Part shown: positions 7,618 to 16,569 of the stretch, piece after piece
Numbering within the stretch: the stretch's first letter is position 1
Layout of the letters: every line of letters begins with the position of its first letter
Assembly (NCBI GenBank): GCA_025965895.1
Contig: JAOPWC010000157.1
Coordinates: 1-33,485 of the forward strand
DNA from: Mycobacterium sp.
GTDB lineage: Bacteria > Actinomycetota > Actinomycetes > Mycobacteriales > Mycobacteriaceae
Direction of reading: 5' to 3'
DNA: 33,485 nucleotides
Made by a program: the position numbers and the translations under genes
The notes under the pieces: model-generated
What the model saw: only the letters and a program-made list of their open reading frames with translations
What the model was told of the DNA's origin: nothing
The model's database searches: none

Positions 7618-8109
7618 ATGGCAGAAGAAGTGGTTCCAGTGCCCCGCACCGTGAGGGTGAACGGCCGCCCGCGCGAAGTGCATACCGAGGACGACACCCC
7701 GCTGCTCTATGTGCTGCGCAACCACTTGGGGTTGAGGGGAAGCCGGTTCGGCTGCGGACTGGGGGTTTGCGGTGCGTGTTTCGTCCTCGTCGACGGCCGC
7801 CCGGTCTACTCGTGCAACACGCCACTGTGGTCGGTGCAGGACAGCGAGATCACGACCGTCGAGGGCCTCGGCGCCGATGGTCAACCGCACCCGGTCGCAC
7901 GCGCGATCGTCTCAGCGCAGGCGGCGCAGTGCGGATACTGCATGTCGGGCATCGTTGTGGCCGCTGCGGCGCTCCTTAACGATAATCCGGCACCAACGGA
8001 GGCCGAGGTACGCGCGGCGCTCGACGGCAATCTGTGCCGTTGCGGTGCGCACAACCGCGTGGTGTGGGCCGTTCTCGCGGCCGCCGCCGTGATGCGGGAA
8101 GCAGCCTGA
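7618..8109 (+). CDS. (2Fe-2S)-binding small subunit of a molybdenum hydroxylase (IorA/CoxS-like)
   Basis: A 163-aa protein with the two-cluster architecture of the xanthine oxidase family. A plant-ferredoxin-type cluster is ligated by C46, C51, C54 and C66 (GCGLGVCGACFV...SC). A helical second domain has C105, C108, C140 and C142 (QCGYCMSG...NLCRCG). It passes electrons from the molybdopterin subunit. The frame is open from 7576, but ATG 7618 gives the normal N-terminus. Its TGA overlaps the next ATG (TGATG), so the subunits are translationally coupled. No FAD subunit gene is adjacent, matching the isoquinoline 1-oxidoreductase type. Confidence 0.9.
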   Translation: MAEEVVPVPRTVRVNGRPREVHTEDDTPLLYVLRNHLGLRGSRFGCGLGVCGACFVLVDGRPVYSCNTPLWSVQDSEITTVEGLGADGQPHPVARAIVSAQAAQCGYCMSGIVVAAAALLNDNPAPTEAEVRAALDGNLCRCGAHNRVVWAVLAAAAVMREAA

Positions 8110-10232
8110 TGACGGCGACCACACGAGCGTTATCGCCGTCACTGGCGGCAAATCCGCGCCTGGGGAACTGGCTCCGCATCGTGCCCGACGGCTCCGTTGA
8201 GGTGAGGTCCGGCAAGGTCGAGCTGGGACAAGGCGTACTGACCGCCCTGGCACAGATCGTCGCCGAGGAGCTGGATGTCAGCGTGGCGCGAATTCGGATG
8301 ATCGCGGCGGCTACCAACGTGAGTCCCGACGAGGGCTACACGGCCGGTAGCTTGTCCATTCAGCATTCCGGCGCCGCGCTACGCGAGGTCTGCGCGGAAG
8401 CCCGGGAGCTCTACCTGACCGCGGCTGCTGCGCGGCTCGGAGTGCCGACGGACCAACTGACCGTCGACGACGGACAGATCAAGGCCTCAGACGGTGCGGC
8501 AACCAGCTACTGGGAGCTTGCCGATGATGCGCTGCTGGACCGGCCCGCCACAGGCGGTGCCACTCCGAAACCACGGTCCGCCTACCGGGTCGTCGGCACC
8601 AACGTCGCGCGGATCGATCTGCCCGACAAGCTCACCGGGCGGCCGAGGTATGTCCACGACCTCCACCTCAACGGGCTGGTGTTCGGGCGCGTGATCAGGC
8701 CGCCGTCGCGCGGCGCGACGCTGCGCGGCCTCGACACGGGCCCGACGCTCGCCCTGCCAGGGGTCATCACTGTGGTACGCGACGGGAACTTCCTCGCCGT
8801 GATCGCAGAGCGCGAGGAGGTCGCACTGCGTGCTACGGACCGCCTTCGGCGCGACGCCGTGTGGGACGAGCGGCCGACACTGCCCGATGAAACCGATCTG
8901 CCTGGATTTCTCACCTCCGCTCCTGCAGAGACGACCGTGCTCGCCGAGAAGAACGGACCAACCCGCGGTGTCGCGCGGTCGGTGTCAGCGTCCTACCACC
9001 GGCCCTATCTGGCGCACGGTGCGATCGGACCGTCTTGCGCAACCGCCCTCGCCAGCGATGACGGCCGGCTGCAGGTGTGGTCGCATAGCCAGGGCGTCCA
9101 TGTCCTTCGGCGCGAGCTGGCCCGGGCGGTGGGGCGTTCTCCGGGCGAAGTGGTCGTACGGCACGTCGAGGGCGCCGGATGCTACGGCCACAACGGCGCC
9201 GACGACGCCGCGATGGATGCGGCCCTGCTTGCCCTGGCCACCCCGGGTAGACCCGTGCACGTGGTGTGGTCACGTGCCGATGAGCTGGGCTGGTCACCGC
9301 TGGGGCCCGCAGGCGTTGTGCAGATCACGGCCGAGCTCGGCGAGGACGACACCGTGCTGGCGTGGCGCCACGAGATCTGGAGCGGCAGCTACATGGGCCG
9401 GCCCGGCACGACGCCTACCACCGCGTTCCTGGCGGCCAGCCACAGGGCCGGTGGCGAGGAGATCCGCGCCGGCGGCGAGCCTCCCTTGGAGCGAGGTGGC
9501 GGAGCGGGCCGCAACTCGGTGCCCGGGTACGACTTCGGGTCATACCGGGTGGTCAATCATCTGTTGACGGCAATGCCTCTGCGCACGTCAGCACTGCGTG
9601 CGCTGGGCGGCTTCCTCAACGTGTTCGCGGCGGAGTCGTTCATGGATGAACTCGCCGCCGCTGCGGGCTGCGACCCGATCCGGTTCCGGCTGGCGCACCT
9701 GTCCGATCCCCGGGGGCGTGCGGTACTGCAGAACGCGGCCCGGCGGGCGAACACGACGCAATGGGCGCCCGCGGAAGGCGTCGGACGCGGCATCGGCTAT
9801 GCGCGCTACAAGAACTCCGCCGCCTACTGCGCCGTCGTGGCCGAAGTGGAGGCGATCGACGAGGTTCGCGTCCGCCGGCTGACGATCGCCGTGGACGCCG
9901 GCTTGGTCATCAGCCCGGACGGCGCGGCTAATCAAATCGAGGGCGGTGCGATCCAGGCCACCAGTTGGACGTTGAAGGAACGTGTTCGCTTCGACCGGCT
10001 CACCGTCACCAGCGACACCTGGGAAACCTATCCGATCCTGCGGTTCTCCGAAGTCCCGGCCGTCGAGGTCGAATTCTTGCCGGCGGACGACAATCCCCCC
10101 CTGGGCATCGGCGAATGCGTGCAAGGACCGACCGCCGCTGCGATCGCCAACGCGGTACATGACGCGCTGGGGATCCGCGTGCGTTCGCTACCACTCACTC
10201 CGGAACAGATCGTGGCCGCGATGCCCGACTGA
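8109..10232 (+). CDS. Molybdopterin-binding large subunit of a xanthine dehydrogenase-family hydroxylase (IorB-like)
   Basis: A 707-aa protein. The N-terminal VRSGKVELGQGVLTALAQIVAEEL is the Mo-cofactor domain signature (E-GQG). The PRYVHDLHLNGLVFGRVIRP segment is the ald_Xan_dh repeat. The ending PPLGIGECVQGPTAAAIANA at about residue 660 carries the conserved active-site glutamate of the family. The length and pairing with a CoxS-like subunit fit isoquinoline 1-oxidoreductase or aldehyde dehydrogenase-like enzymes. No Tat signal is visible in this reading, and the substrate is unknown. ATG 8109 overlaps the upstream TGA. Convergent with the MBL gene, 13 bp away. Confidence 0.88.
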   Translation: MTATTRALSPSLAANPRLGNWLRIVPDGSVEVRSGKVELGQGVLTALAQIVAEELDVSVARIRMIAAATNVSPDEGYTAGSLSIQHSGAALREVCAEARELYLTAAAARLGVPTDQLTVDDGQIKASDGAATSYWELADDALLDRPATGGATPKPRSAYRVVGTNVARIDLPDKLTGRPRYVHDLHLNGLVFGRVIRPPSRGATLRGLDTGPTLALPGVITVVRDGNFLAVIAEREEVALRATDRLRRDAVWDERPTLPDETDLPGFLTSAPAETTVLAEKNGPTRGVARSVSASYHRPYLAHGAIGPSCATALASDDGRLQVWSHSQGVHVLRRELARAVGRSPGEVVVRHVEGAGCYGHNGADDAAMDAALLALATPGRPVHVVWSRADELGWSPLGPAGVVQITAELGEDDTVLAWRHEIWSGSYMGRPGTTPTTAFLAASHRAGGEEIRAGGEPPLERGGGAGRNSVPGYDFGSYRVVNHLLTAMPLRTSALRALGGFLNVFAAESFMDELAAAAGCDPIRFRLAHLSDPRGRAVLQNAARRANTTQWAPAEGVGRGIGYARYKNSAAYCAVVAEVEAIDEVRVRRLTIAVDAGLVISPDGAANQIEGGAIQATSWTLKERVRFDRLTVTSDTWETYPILRFSEVPAVEVEFLPADDNPPLGIGECVQGPTAAAIANAVHDALGIRVRSLPLTPEQIVAAMPD

Positions 10233-10245
10233 GACGTGCGCAGGC

Positions 10246-10869
10246 TTAGTTGCCTCGAGTAACCCACTCGTCGTAGTGGACCAGTTCTCCGCCGATGGTC
10301 GTAGTGTCACCGTGGCCGGTGTACACCACGGTGCCGGCGGGCAGTTTCCCTAGCCGCTGTGAGATCGACGCCAGGATGGTGGGGAAATCCGAATACGAGC
10401 GCCCAGTCGCACCCGGGCCGCCCTGGAACAATGTGTCGCCGCTGAACACCGCGGCGAGTTCGGGTGCGTAGAGGCACGTCGAGCCGGGAGAGTGGCCCGG
10501 GGTGTGCAGCGCTTGCAGCTCCATCCCGCCGACAGTGAGGGACGAGCCAGCTTCCAAGGCGCGAAAACCCTTGTCCGGATGAGTCATTCGCCACAGCACC
10601 TCATCGCCAGGATGCAGCAGCACGGGGGCGTCGAGCGTGTCGCCGAGTTGCGGCGCGACGGTCACGTGGTCGTTGTGACCGTGCGTGCACACGACGGCCA
10701 CGACGTTGCGTCCCCCAACCGCCTCCACGATTGGCGCGGCGTCGTGCGCGGCGTCGATGACGATGACATCGGAGTCGTCGCCGACGAGCCAGATGTTGTT
10801 GTCGACTTCCCAACTGCCGCCGTCGAGTTCGAAGGTGCCGTGGGTGACGACGCGGTCTATGTGTGTCAT
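10246..10869 (-). CDS. Metallo-beta-lactamase-fold hydrolase (Rv2260-like, mscR partner)
   Basis: A 207-aa glyoxalase-II-like hydrolase. The metal motif THGHNDH has H63, H65, D67 and H68. A further metal histidine lies in HTPGHSPGS (H126), and an aspartate in VFSGDTLFQGG. Its ATG immediately follows the mscR stop (TAG|ATG), so it is translated from the same transcript. MscR produces mycothiol thioesters in formaldehyde oxidation, so hydrolysis of S-formylmycothiol to free mycothiol and formate is an attractive role. That is inferred from the operon and fold, not shown here. Confidence 0.88.
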   Translation of the reverse strand: MTHIDRVVTHGTFELDGGSWEVDNNIWLVGDDSDVIVIDAAHDAAPIVEAVGGRNVVAVVCTHGHNDHVTVAPQLGDTLDAPVLLHPGDEVLWRMTHPDKGFRALEAGSSLTVGGMELQALHTPGHSPGSTCLYAPELAAVFSGDTLFQGGPGATGRSYSDFPTILASISQRLGKLPAGTVVYTGHGDTTTIGGELVHYDEWVTRGN

Positions 10870-11955
10870 CTACAGGATCACCACCGACCGGAGAACTTCA
10901 CCGGAGTGCATCTTGTGGAACGCCTCCTCGATGTCGTCGATGCCGATGCGCTCTGTGACGAACCGCTCTAGCGGCAGCCGGCCCTGGAGATACAGGCTGA
11001 CGAGGGTCGGGAAATCACGTTCAGGAAGGCAATCGCCGTACCACGAGGACTTCAGCGATCCGCCGCGGGAGAAGAAGTCCAGCAGCGGCATGTCGATGCG
11101 CATGTCCGGAGTGGGCACGCCGACCAGCACCACCGTCCCGGCGAGGTCGCGGGCATAAAATGCCTGTTTCCAGGTCTCGGGCCGGCCTACCGCGTCGATC
11201 ACCACGTCAGCGCCGAACCCGTCGGTCAGCTCCTGTATCGCCTCGACGACGTCGGTGCTGCGGGCGTTGACGGTGTCCGTGGCGCCGAAACCCTCTGCCC
11301 ACTGCAGTTTCTTGTCGTCGGTGTCGACCGCGATGATCCGTTTCGCGCCCACCAGCCGTGACCCGGCGATCGCGGCGTCACCGACTCCACCGCAACCGAT
11401 CACCGCGACCGTGTCGTCGCGGCTCACCGCACCGGTGTTGACCGCTGCCCCCAGCCCTGCCATCACGCCGCAGCCCAGCAAGCCGACGACCGCCGGATCG
11501 GCGTTAGGGTCGACTTTCGTGCACTGTCCTTCGTGCACGAGTGTTTTGTCGGCGAACGCGCCGATGCCCAGCGCCGGGGTCAGCTCGGTGCCATCGGTCA
11601 GGGTCATCTTCTGCTCGGCGTTGTAGGTGTCGAAGCAGTACCAAGGCCGTCCGCGGCGGCATGCCCTACATTTGCCACAGACCGCACGCCAGTTGAGGAT
11701 CACGAAGTCGCCGGGTGCCACCCGCGTGACGCCCGGACCGACGGATTCGACCGTGCCCGCTGCTTCGTGGCCCAACAAAAAGGGGTAATCGTCGGTGATG
11801 CCCCCGTCGCGATAGGTCACATCGGTATGGCAGACACCGCAGGCGGTGATGTCCACGACGACCTCGCCAGGGCCTGGATCGGGGATGACGACGTCGACGA
11901 CCTCGACGGGTTCGCCTTTCTTCCGGGAAATCACGCCTCGCACTGTCTGACTCAT
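10870..11955 (-). CDS. mscR: S-nitrosomycothiol reductase / mycothiol-dependent formaldehyde dehydrogenase
   Basis: A 361-aa zinc-dependent class III-type alcohol dehydrogenase. The catalytic zinc region is ACGVCHTD (C39) and GHE (H63, E64). The structural zinc cysteines are C93, C96, C99 and C107. The Rossmann motif is VIGCGGVGDAAIAG. It is near-collinear with mycobacterial MscR (Rv2259), which reduces S-nitrosomycothiol and oxidises the formaldehyde-mycothiol adduct with NAD. ATG 11955 gives the canonical MSQTVRGVI start. It is divergent from the serine hydrolase gene with only 51 bp between starts. Confidence 0.95.
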   Translation of the reverse strand: MSQTVRGVISRKKGEPVEVVDVVIPDPGPGEVVVDITACGVCHTDVTYRDGGITDDYPFLLGHEAAGTVESVGPGVTRVAPGDFVILNWRAVCGKCRACRRGRPWYCFDTYNAEQKMTLTDGTELTPALGIGAFADKTLVHEGQCTKVDPNADPAVVGLLGCGVMAGLGAAVNTGAVSRDDTVAVIGCGGVGDAAIAGSRLVGAKRIIAVDTDDKKLQWAEGFGATDTVNARSTDVVEAIQELTDGFGADVVIDAVGRPETWKQAFYARDLAGTVVLVGVPTPDMRIDMPLLDFFSRGGSLKSSWYGDCLPERDFPTLVSLYLQGRLPLERFVTERIGIDDIEEAFHKMHSGEVLRSVVIL

Positions 11956-12006
11956 GCGGTCAACCTACTAGCAGCAGGGTGACGCGGTGCGCTTAAGCTG
12001 TCGCCG

Positions 12007-12831
12007 ATGTGTGCTCTGGATGGCATTACCGCCTGGCCTGTGAAGAATGCCTCGGCGGCGGTCGTCGGGCCCTCAGGGGTGCTGGCCGAGTACGGCGACC
12101 AGCAGCGTGCATTCGCACTGGCGTCGGTCACTAAACCGCTTGTGGCCCGCGCACTGCACGTCGCCGTCGAAGAAGGTGTGGTCGAGCTCGACACGCCTGC
12201 GGGTCCGTCGGGTTCGACAATTCGCCACCTGTTGGCCCATGCGTCTGGGCTGGCGATGCACACCGGTGAGGTGCTGGCCGAACCGGGCAAGCGACGGATG
12301 TACTCCAACTACGGGTTTCGGGTACTGGCCGAAACCGTGCAGAGCGAGGCGGGCATCGAATTCAGCGAATACCTCCATGACGCGGTCTTCGAGCCGCTCG
12401 GCATGGTCGCGAGCCGACTCGACGATGGAGCAGTGGCCGCCGGGTACGGTGCCACGTCGACCGCCGCAGACCTGGTCCGATTCGCCGGCGACCTGCTTCG
12501 CCCCGCCACCGTCTCCCCGCAGACCCACGCCGAGGCGATCGCGGTGCAGTTTCCGGGACTCGACGGCGTGCTGCCCGGCTTCGGTGTCCAGAGGCCCAAT
12601 GACTGGGGGCTGGGCTTTGAGATCCGCGGCACGAAATCACCCCATTGGACCGGTTCGGACAACTCGCCCAGGACATACGGCCACTTCGGCCAGTCAGGCA
12701 CATGGATCTGGGTCGATCCCGACCGCGACCTGGCCCTGGTGGTGCTGACCGACCGGAATTTCGGCGACTGGTCGCGGTCGCGCTGGCCGGCGTTCTCAGA
12801 CACGATCATCGCAGAATTCGGAGCACACTAG
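12007..12831 (+). CDS. Serine hydrolase of the beta-lactamase / penicillin-binding-protein-like family (Rv2257c-like)
   Basis: A 274-aa protein with the class C beta-lactamase-type motifs S40-V-T-K43 (nucleophile SxxK) and Y99-S-N101 (YxN). A late HFGQSGTW block fills the third-motif position (HxG). It lacks a signal peptide, so it is probably a cytoplasmic esterase/amidase-like member rather than a secreted beta-lactamase. It corresponds by order and sequence to Rv2257c. ATG 12007 has no evident ribosome site, and leaderless translation is possible given the 51-bp gap to mscR. The substrate is unknown. Confidence 0.85.
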   Translation: MCALDGITAWPVKNASAAVVGPSGVLAEYGDQQRAFALASVTKPLVARALHVAVEEGVVELDTPAGPSGSTIRHLLAHASGLAMHTGEVLAEPGKRRMYSNYGFRVLAETVQSEAGIEFSEYLHDAVFEPLGMVASRLDDGAVAAGYGATSTAADLVRFAGDLLRPATVSPQTHAEAIAVQFPGLDGVLPGFGVQRPNDWGLGFEIRGTKSPHWTGSDNSPRTYGHFGQSGTWIWVDPDRDLALVVLTDRNFGDWSRSRWPAFSDTIIAEFGAH

Positions 12832-12934
12832 CGCAACACCTGTCACTCAGGGCACAATAGACACGCACGAATCAGCTCGCCGGTTCTGGCAGGTCGTTGG
12901 GGAAGACGTCCCTCGCCGAGCCAAGGAGCAGAAG

Positions 12935-13447
12935 ATGCGTGCGTCGAATCAGTTCGCCGACGCGACGACGGGTGTGGTCTACGTCCATGCCTCTCCCGCG
13001 GCGGTGTGCCCGCATGTCGAGTGGGCACTGGCATCGACCCTTCAGGCCAAGGCCGACCTGAAGTGGACGCCCCAACCGGCGATGCCGGGGCAGTTGAGGG
13101 CTGTCACCAACTGGGTCGGGCCCGTCGGCACCGGCGCCCGGCTGGCGAACGCGCTGCGATCGTGGCCCGTGCTGCGGTTCGAGGTCACCGAGGACCCCAG
13201 CCCCGGTGTCGACGGCCATCGGTTCAGCCATACTCCGCAGCTGGGACTATGGAGCGGGTCGATGAGCGCCAACGGCGACATCATGGTCGGCGAGATGCGG
13301 CTGAAGGCGCTGATGGCGGCCGGCGCCGACGCGCTCCTCGCGGAATTGGATTCCGTCCTCGGCACGGCATGGGACGAGGCGCTGGAGGCCTACCGCGACG
13401 GTGGCGACGGGGCCGAGGTGACCTGGCTCAGCCGAGGCGTGGGGTAG
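12935..13447 (+). CDS. DUF3145 family protein (Rv2256c-like)
   Basis: A 170-aa protein beginning MRASNQFADATTGVVYVHAS. The PAAVCPHVEWAL and RSWPVLRFEVTEDPS blocks are hallmarks of actinobacterial DUF3145, whose function is unknown. The ribosome site AAGGAG lies about 7 nt before ATG 12935. A CACAAT hexamer at about 12852 in the 103-bp upstream gap could be a -10 element. No membrane segment or signal peptide is present. Its 3' end overlaps the convergent diacylglycerol kinase gene by 20 bp. Confidence 0.88.
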   Translation: MRASNQFADATTGVVYVHASPAAVCPHVEWALASTLQAKADLKWTPQPAMPGQLRAVTNWVGPVGTGARLANALRSWPVLRFEVTEDPSPGVDGHRFSHTPQLGLWSGSMSANGDIMVGEMRLKALMAAGADALLAELDSVLGTAWDEALEAYRDGGDGAEVTWLSRGVG

Positions 13448-14372
13448 GGGCTCGCGGTCGCAGAATCGTCAGCGCGCCACTGACCGCGGACACCTCGACC
13501 GGAAGCCGGCACGCGAATTCGCCATCGGCGTAGGCGCTGATGGCGGGGCACTCCACCCGCACCGATTGGGCTCGCGCCGTGCTGACCTCGTCGAGGTCCA
13601 CGTGCGTGCCGCGAAACACCGTGGGAAACAACCGCACCAGCCGCGTCCGCGACGCGGAGTGCACCATCGTGATGTCCAGCTGGCCGTCGGCGTGGTCGGC
13701 GTTCGGACAAATCCGCATGCCGCCGCCGTAGCTGCGGGTGTTTCCGAACGCCGCGAGCGTCAAATCGGTGAGGATCTCGTCCGTGCCGTCGAGCACCAAG
13801 CGAAACGGCAACAGGCGTAGCTTGGAGAGCTCCGCTATCATTGCCACGTTGTAGCGCATCCGGCCGTGCGGCCATCGCATCCGATTTGTCCGGTCGCTCA
13901 CGAGCGAGTCGAATCCGGTTGCCATCACTGTGCCGAACCACTTCTGCACACCCGCGTCACTGCGGATACGGCCCAGGTCGACGCTTTCTGTCCAGCCGTC
14001 GACAACGACATCGGCGGCCGCCTCAGGGTCGTCTGGCGGGATCCCATACTCGCGGGCATGGTCGTTGCCGGTGCCGGCCGGGATAATGCCAAGTGGAAGA
14101 TCGGTGAGCGCGATCTCTTGCAGCGCAAGCGAAGCGACGCCGTCACCGCCGACTACCACCAGCGCATCTGTGCCGCGGGCGAGCGCGTCGCCCACCAGTC
14201 GTCGTGCGTGGTCCGCATCGCTGCCGACTATCTCCACGACATCGATACCCCGGCGCTGCAACTGGGCAACGGCACGCTCGGCGGCATGTGGTGCGTTGCC
14301 GTGCCCGGATGCGGGATTTGTCAGCACGGTCACCCGGCCGATCTCCCGGCGACCGTCCTGGTCGCCGGTCAC
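13428..14372 (-). CDS. dagK: Diacylglycerol kinase (Rv2252-like lipid kinase)
   Basis: A 314-aa DAGK-catalytic-domain protein. It has VTVLTNPASGHG near the N-terminus, the nucleotide motif VVVGGDGVA (GGDG at 75-78), PLGIIPAGTGNDHA at about 93-106, and the C-terminal ADGEF. In M. tuberculosis, Rv2252 phosphorylates diacylglycerol to phosphatidic acid and affects phosphatidylinositol mannoside synthesis. The open frame runs much further upstream through the flavoprotein gene, but GTG 14372 overlaps that gene's TGA (GTGA) and leaves a normal N-terminus. Coupled translation with the flavoprotein implies a joint role in glycerolipid metabolism. Confidence 0.9.
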   Translation of the reverse strand: MTGDQDGRREIGRVTVLTNPASGHGNAPHAAERAVAQLQRRGIDVVEIVGSDADHARRLVGDALARGTDALVVVGGDGVASLALQEIALTDLPLGIIPAGTGNDHAREYGIPPDDPEAAADVVVDGWTESVDLGRIRSDAGVQKWFGTVMATGFDSLVSDRTNRMRWPHGRMRYNVAMIAELSKLRLLPFRLVLDGTDEILTDLTLAAFGNTRSYGGGMRICPNADHADGQLDITMVHSASRTRLVRLFPTVFRGTHVDLDEVSTARAQSVRVECPAISAYADGEFACRLPVEVSAVSGALTILRPRAPTPRLG

Positions 14373-15970
14373 GGAATCAGCTTGCCCGGATTGAGGATTC
14401 CGGCCGGGTCCAGAGCGCGCTTGACCGCCCGTAACACGTCGACACCAACCTCGCCGATCTCGGCGTGCATCCACGGCAGGTGATCGGTGCCAACCGCGTG
14501 GTGATGGGTGATGGTGGCGCCGGCCTGCACCATCGCATCTGATGCCGCCGCCTTGGCTCGCTGCCATTGCTCGATCGGGTCCCCGCGCTGGCCCGCGACC
14601 ACCGTGAAGTAGAGCGACCCGCCGGTGATGTACACGTGCGAAATGTGGCACAGCACAAGCGCGGGCGTACCGGTTTCGCCAAGCGAGCGCGTCAACGCGT
14701 CGGTGACCGCAGCCTTCAACGCGGGGATGTTCGACCAACTTGTCGCTGTCTCGAGCGTCTCGCACAACGCGCCGGCCGCCAGCAGCGCGTCCCGCAGGTA
14801 CGGTGCGCTGAACCGGCTCTGCTTCCATGCGCGCGCAGGCGCCTCGCCAAGGGAGTGGCCGCGGTGGGCCTGGAGCACGGCGCGCGTCTCGGCGTGCCGG
14901 CTCGCCGCGTGAGCGGCGGTTCCTTCGAACACAGTGACGGCAAGACATCTGCCGCTGACGTTCTGGTCGCCGATCGCGTCAGCGTTCGCGAGATTCACGC
15001 CGGTCTCGGCTTCGTCGGACAGCCTGATGACGGTCGGCCCGGTGCCGATTTGTGCTACAGCGCGCAAAGCCGTTGTACCGGTGCTGAAGTCGGGAAACGA
15101 CCATGCTTCGTAATATGTGGACTCGGGCACCGGATGAACGCGCAGCCGTACCCGGGTGATCACGCCGAACGCTCCTTCGGAGCCGACGAACAATTGCCGC
15201 AGATCCGGTCCGGCAGCCGACTCCGGCGCTCGTCCGAGATCCAGCGCACCCGCGGGCGTGACGACGTGTAGCCCGCGGATCATCTCATTGAACCGGCCAT
15301 AGCCCGCCGAGTCCTGGCCTGACGAGCGGGTCGCGGCGAACCCGCCGATCGTGGCAAACTGAAAGCTCTGCGGAAAGTGCCCCAGCGAGAAGCCCCGTTC
15401 ACCGAGGAGGCGTTCCGCGTCGGGGCCGGTGACGCCGGCGCCGAGTTCGGCCTCCCAGGAGACCTCGTCGAGCGCATGCAACTGATCGAAACGGCGCAGG
15501 TCCAGCGTCACCACCGCGGCGAACGTGCCGCGAAGGGGATCGAGGCCGCCAACCACGCTGGTTCCTCCGCCGAACGGTACGACCCCGATACGGTGCTGCG
15601 AGCAATAGCCCAGAATGCTGGTGATCTCGTCCTCGTGCGCTGGCAGCAGCACCGCGTCGGGCGCGTCTTGCGTGCCGGTGCCCTTGCGCCGCAACAGGTC
15701 CAGGGTTGACTTCCCGCCTGCATGGAGCAACCGGCTACGGTCGTCGATCGCGATATGGCCCTCGCCGACAATCTCGGCCAGTCCGACTCGGTCCGCGGCC
15801 GACAGCGTGGAAGGCCGAACCCGCACCTCGTCGATCTCCGGCTCAGTCACTGGTGAATCGCCCACGCCAAGCGCCTGTCGCAACAGTGATCTGATGCCTT
15901 TCGAGAGCGGTTCGGCTGCCTCGGGGTCTCCCCACGCATTCCATTTCATCGGAGGCGAGAGCGACGACAT
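14369..15970 (-). CDS. FAD-binding oxidase, alkyldihydroxyacetonephosphate synthase-like (Rv2251-like)
   Basis: A 533-aa flavoprotein of the PCMH/VAO superfamily. FAD-pyrophosphate motifs are VVPFGGGTSVVGGL and the block around TIGGFAATRSSGQDSAGYGR. The C-terminal ALDPAGILNPGK motif is typical of the family. Resemblance to alkyl-DHAP synthase suggests action on a DHAP or glycerol-phosphate lipid, but ether lipids are not established in mycobacteria, so the exact reaction is open. ATG 15970 abuts the dyad at 15971-16007; ATG 15949 (MKWNAWGDP) is a plausible alternative start. It is divergent from the TetR gene and followed by the coupled kinase gene. Confidence 0.87.
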   Translation of the reverse strand: MSSLSPPMKWNAWGDPEAAEPLSKGIRSLLRQALGVGDSPVTEPEIDEVRVRPSTLSAADRVGLAEIVGEGHIAIDDRSRLLHAGGKSTLDLLRRKGTGTQDAPDAVLLPAHEDEITSILGYCSQHRIGVVPFGGGTSVVGGLDPLRGTFAAVVTLDLRRFDQLHALDEVSWEAELGAGVTGPDAERLLGERGFSLGHFPQSFQFATIGGFAATRSSGQDSAGYGRFNEMIRGLHVVTPAGALDLGRAPESAAGPDLRQLFVGSEGAFGVITRVRLRVHPVPESTYYEAWSFPDFSTGTTALRAVAQIGTGPTVIRLSDEAETGVNLANADAIGDQNVSGRCLAVTVFEGTAAHAASRHAETRAVLQAHRGHSLGEAPARAWKQSRFSAPYLRDALLAAGALCETLETATSWSNIPALKAAVTDALTRSLGETGTPALVLCHISHVYITGGSLYFTVVAGQRGDPIEQWQRAKAAASDAMVQAGATITHHHAVGTDHLPWMHAEIGEVGVDVLRAVKRALDPAGILNPGKLIP

Positions 15971-16007
15971 GCGTTACAGTATTACAGATGCTGTCAATCA
16001 GTAACGC
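15971..16007. promoter_or_regulatory. Nested dyad between and over divergent start codons (candidate TetR operator)
   Basis: GCGTTAC (15971-15977) and GTAACGC (16001-16007) are perfect 7-bp arms. Inside them ACAG (15984-15987) pairs with CTGT (15991-15994) on the same axis. The axis at 15989 falls on the TetR ATG. The dyad fills the 17-bp gap between the divergent start codons and runs into the TetR coding sequence. Such a site would control both operons. Function is inferred. Confidence 0.6.
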
Positions 16008-16569
16008 TGGCGAGCCCCACATCGCGGACCGGGTTCTCGACGCCGCCGCGAGCTGCGTGGTGGACTTCGGCGTCGAGCGCGTGACCCTCGCCGAGATTGC
16101 GCGCCGCGCCGGCGTGAGCCGCCCCACGGTCTACCGCCGCTGGCCGGACACCCAGTCGATTTTGGCCGCGCTGCTGACCGCCCGTATCACCGGAGCATGG
16201 CGCAATGAGGGGCCTCGCGGCCGCGGCCGTGAGGCGCTGGTGCGCAGGATCGTCTCGGTGGCCGACCGCCTTCGGCATGACGGACCCGTCATGTCTGTGC
16301 TGCGCACCGCGCCGGATGTCGCTATGGTCTACATCACCCAGCGCCTCGGCACCAGTCAGCACGTGCTCATCGACGCCGTCGCCGGCGAATTGCGGGCGGC
16401 GCAGCGGGACGGCAGCGTCCGGCCCGGCGATCCGCGTCAACTCGCCGCGATGATCCTGCTGATCACCCAGTCGACAATCCAGTCCGCGCAGATCGTCGAA
16501 CCGATCCTCGACGAACACGCTCTCGCATCTGAGCTCACTCATTCGCTGAACGGGTACCTCTCGCGATGA
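15988..16569 (+). CDS. TetR-family transcriptional regulator (Rv2250c-like)
   Basis: A 193-aa regulator. The N-terminal helix-turn-helix spans about residues 30-58 (RVTLAEIARRAGVSRPTVYR), the standard TetR_N signature, followed by a helical ligand-binding domain with no recognised ligand motif. ATG 15988 is the first in-frame start and lies at the centre of the nested dyad, so the mRNA is probably leaderless or the site overlaps the initiation region. The stop overlaps the glpD start (ATGA), which couples regulator and enzyme. It likely autoregulates and controls the divergent flavoprotein-kinase operon, by analogy with divergently transcribed TetR genes. Confidence 0.88.
   Translation: MLSISNAGEPHIADRVLDAAASCVVDFGVERVTLAEIARRAGVSRPTVYRRWPDTQSILAALLTARITGAWRNEGPRGRGREALVRRIVSVADRLRHDGPVMSVLRTAPDVAMVYITQRLGTSQHVLIDAVAGELRAAQRDGSVRPGDPRQLAAMILLITQSTIQSAQIVEPILDEHALASELTHSLNGYLSR

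Noticed and set aside
14373..14948. 192-codon upstream extension of the diacylglycerol kinase frame
   Set aside because: It runs out of frame through the flavoprotein gene; the GTGA junction at 14369-14372 gives a normal kinase N-terminus.
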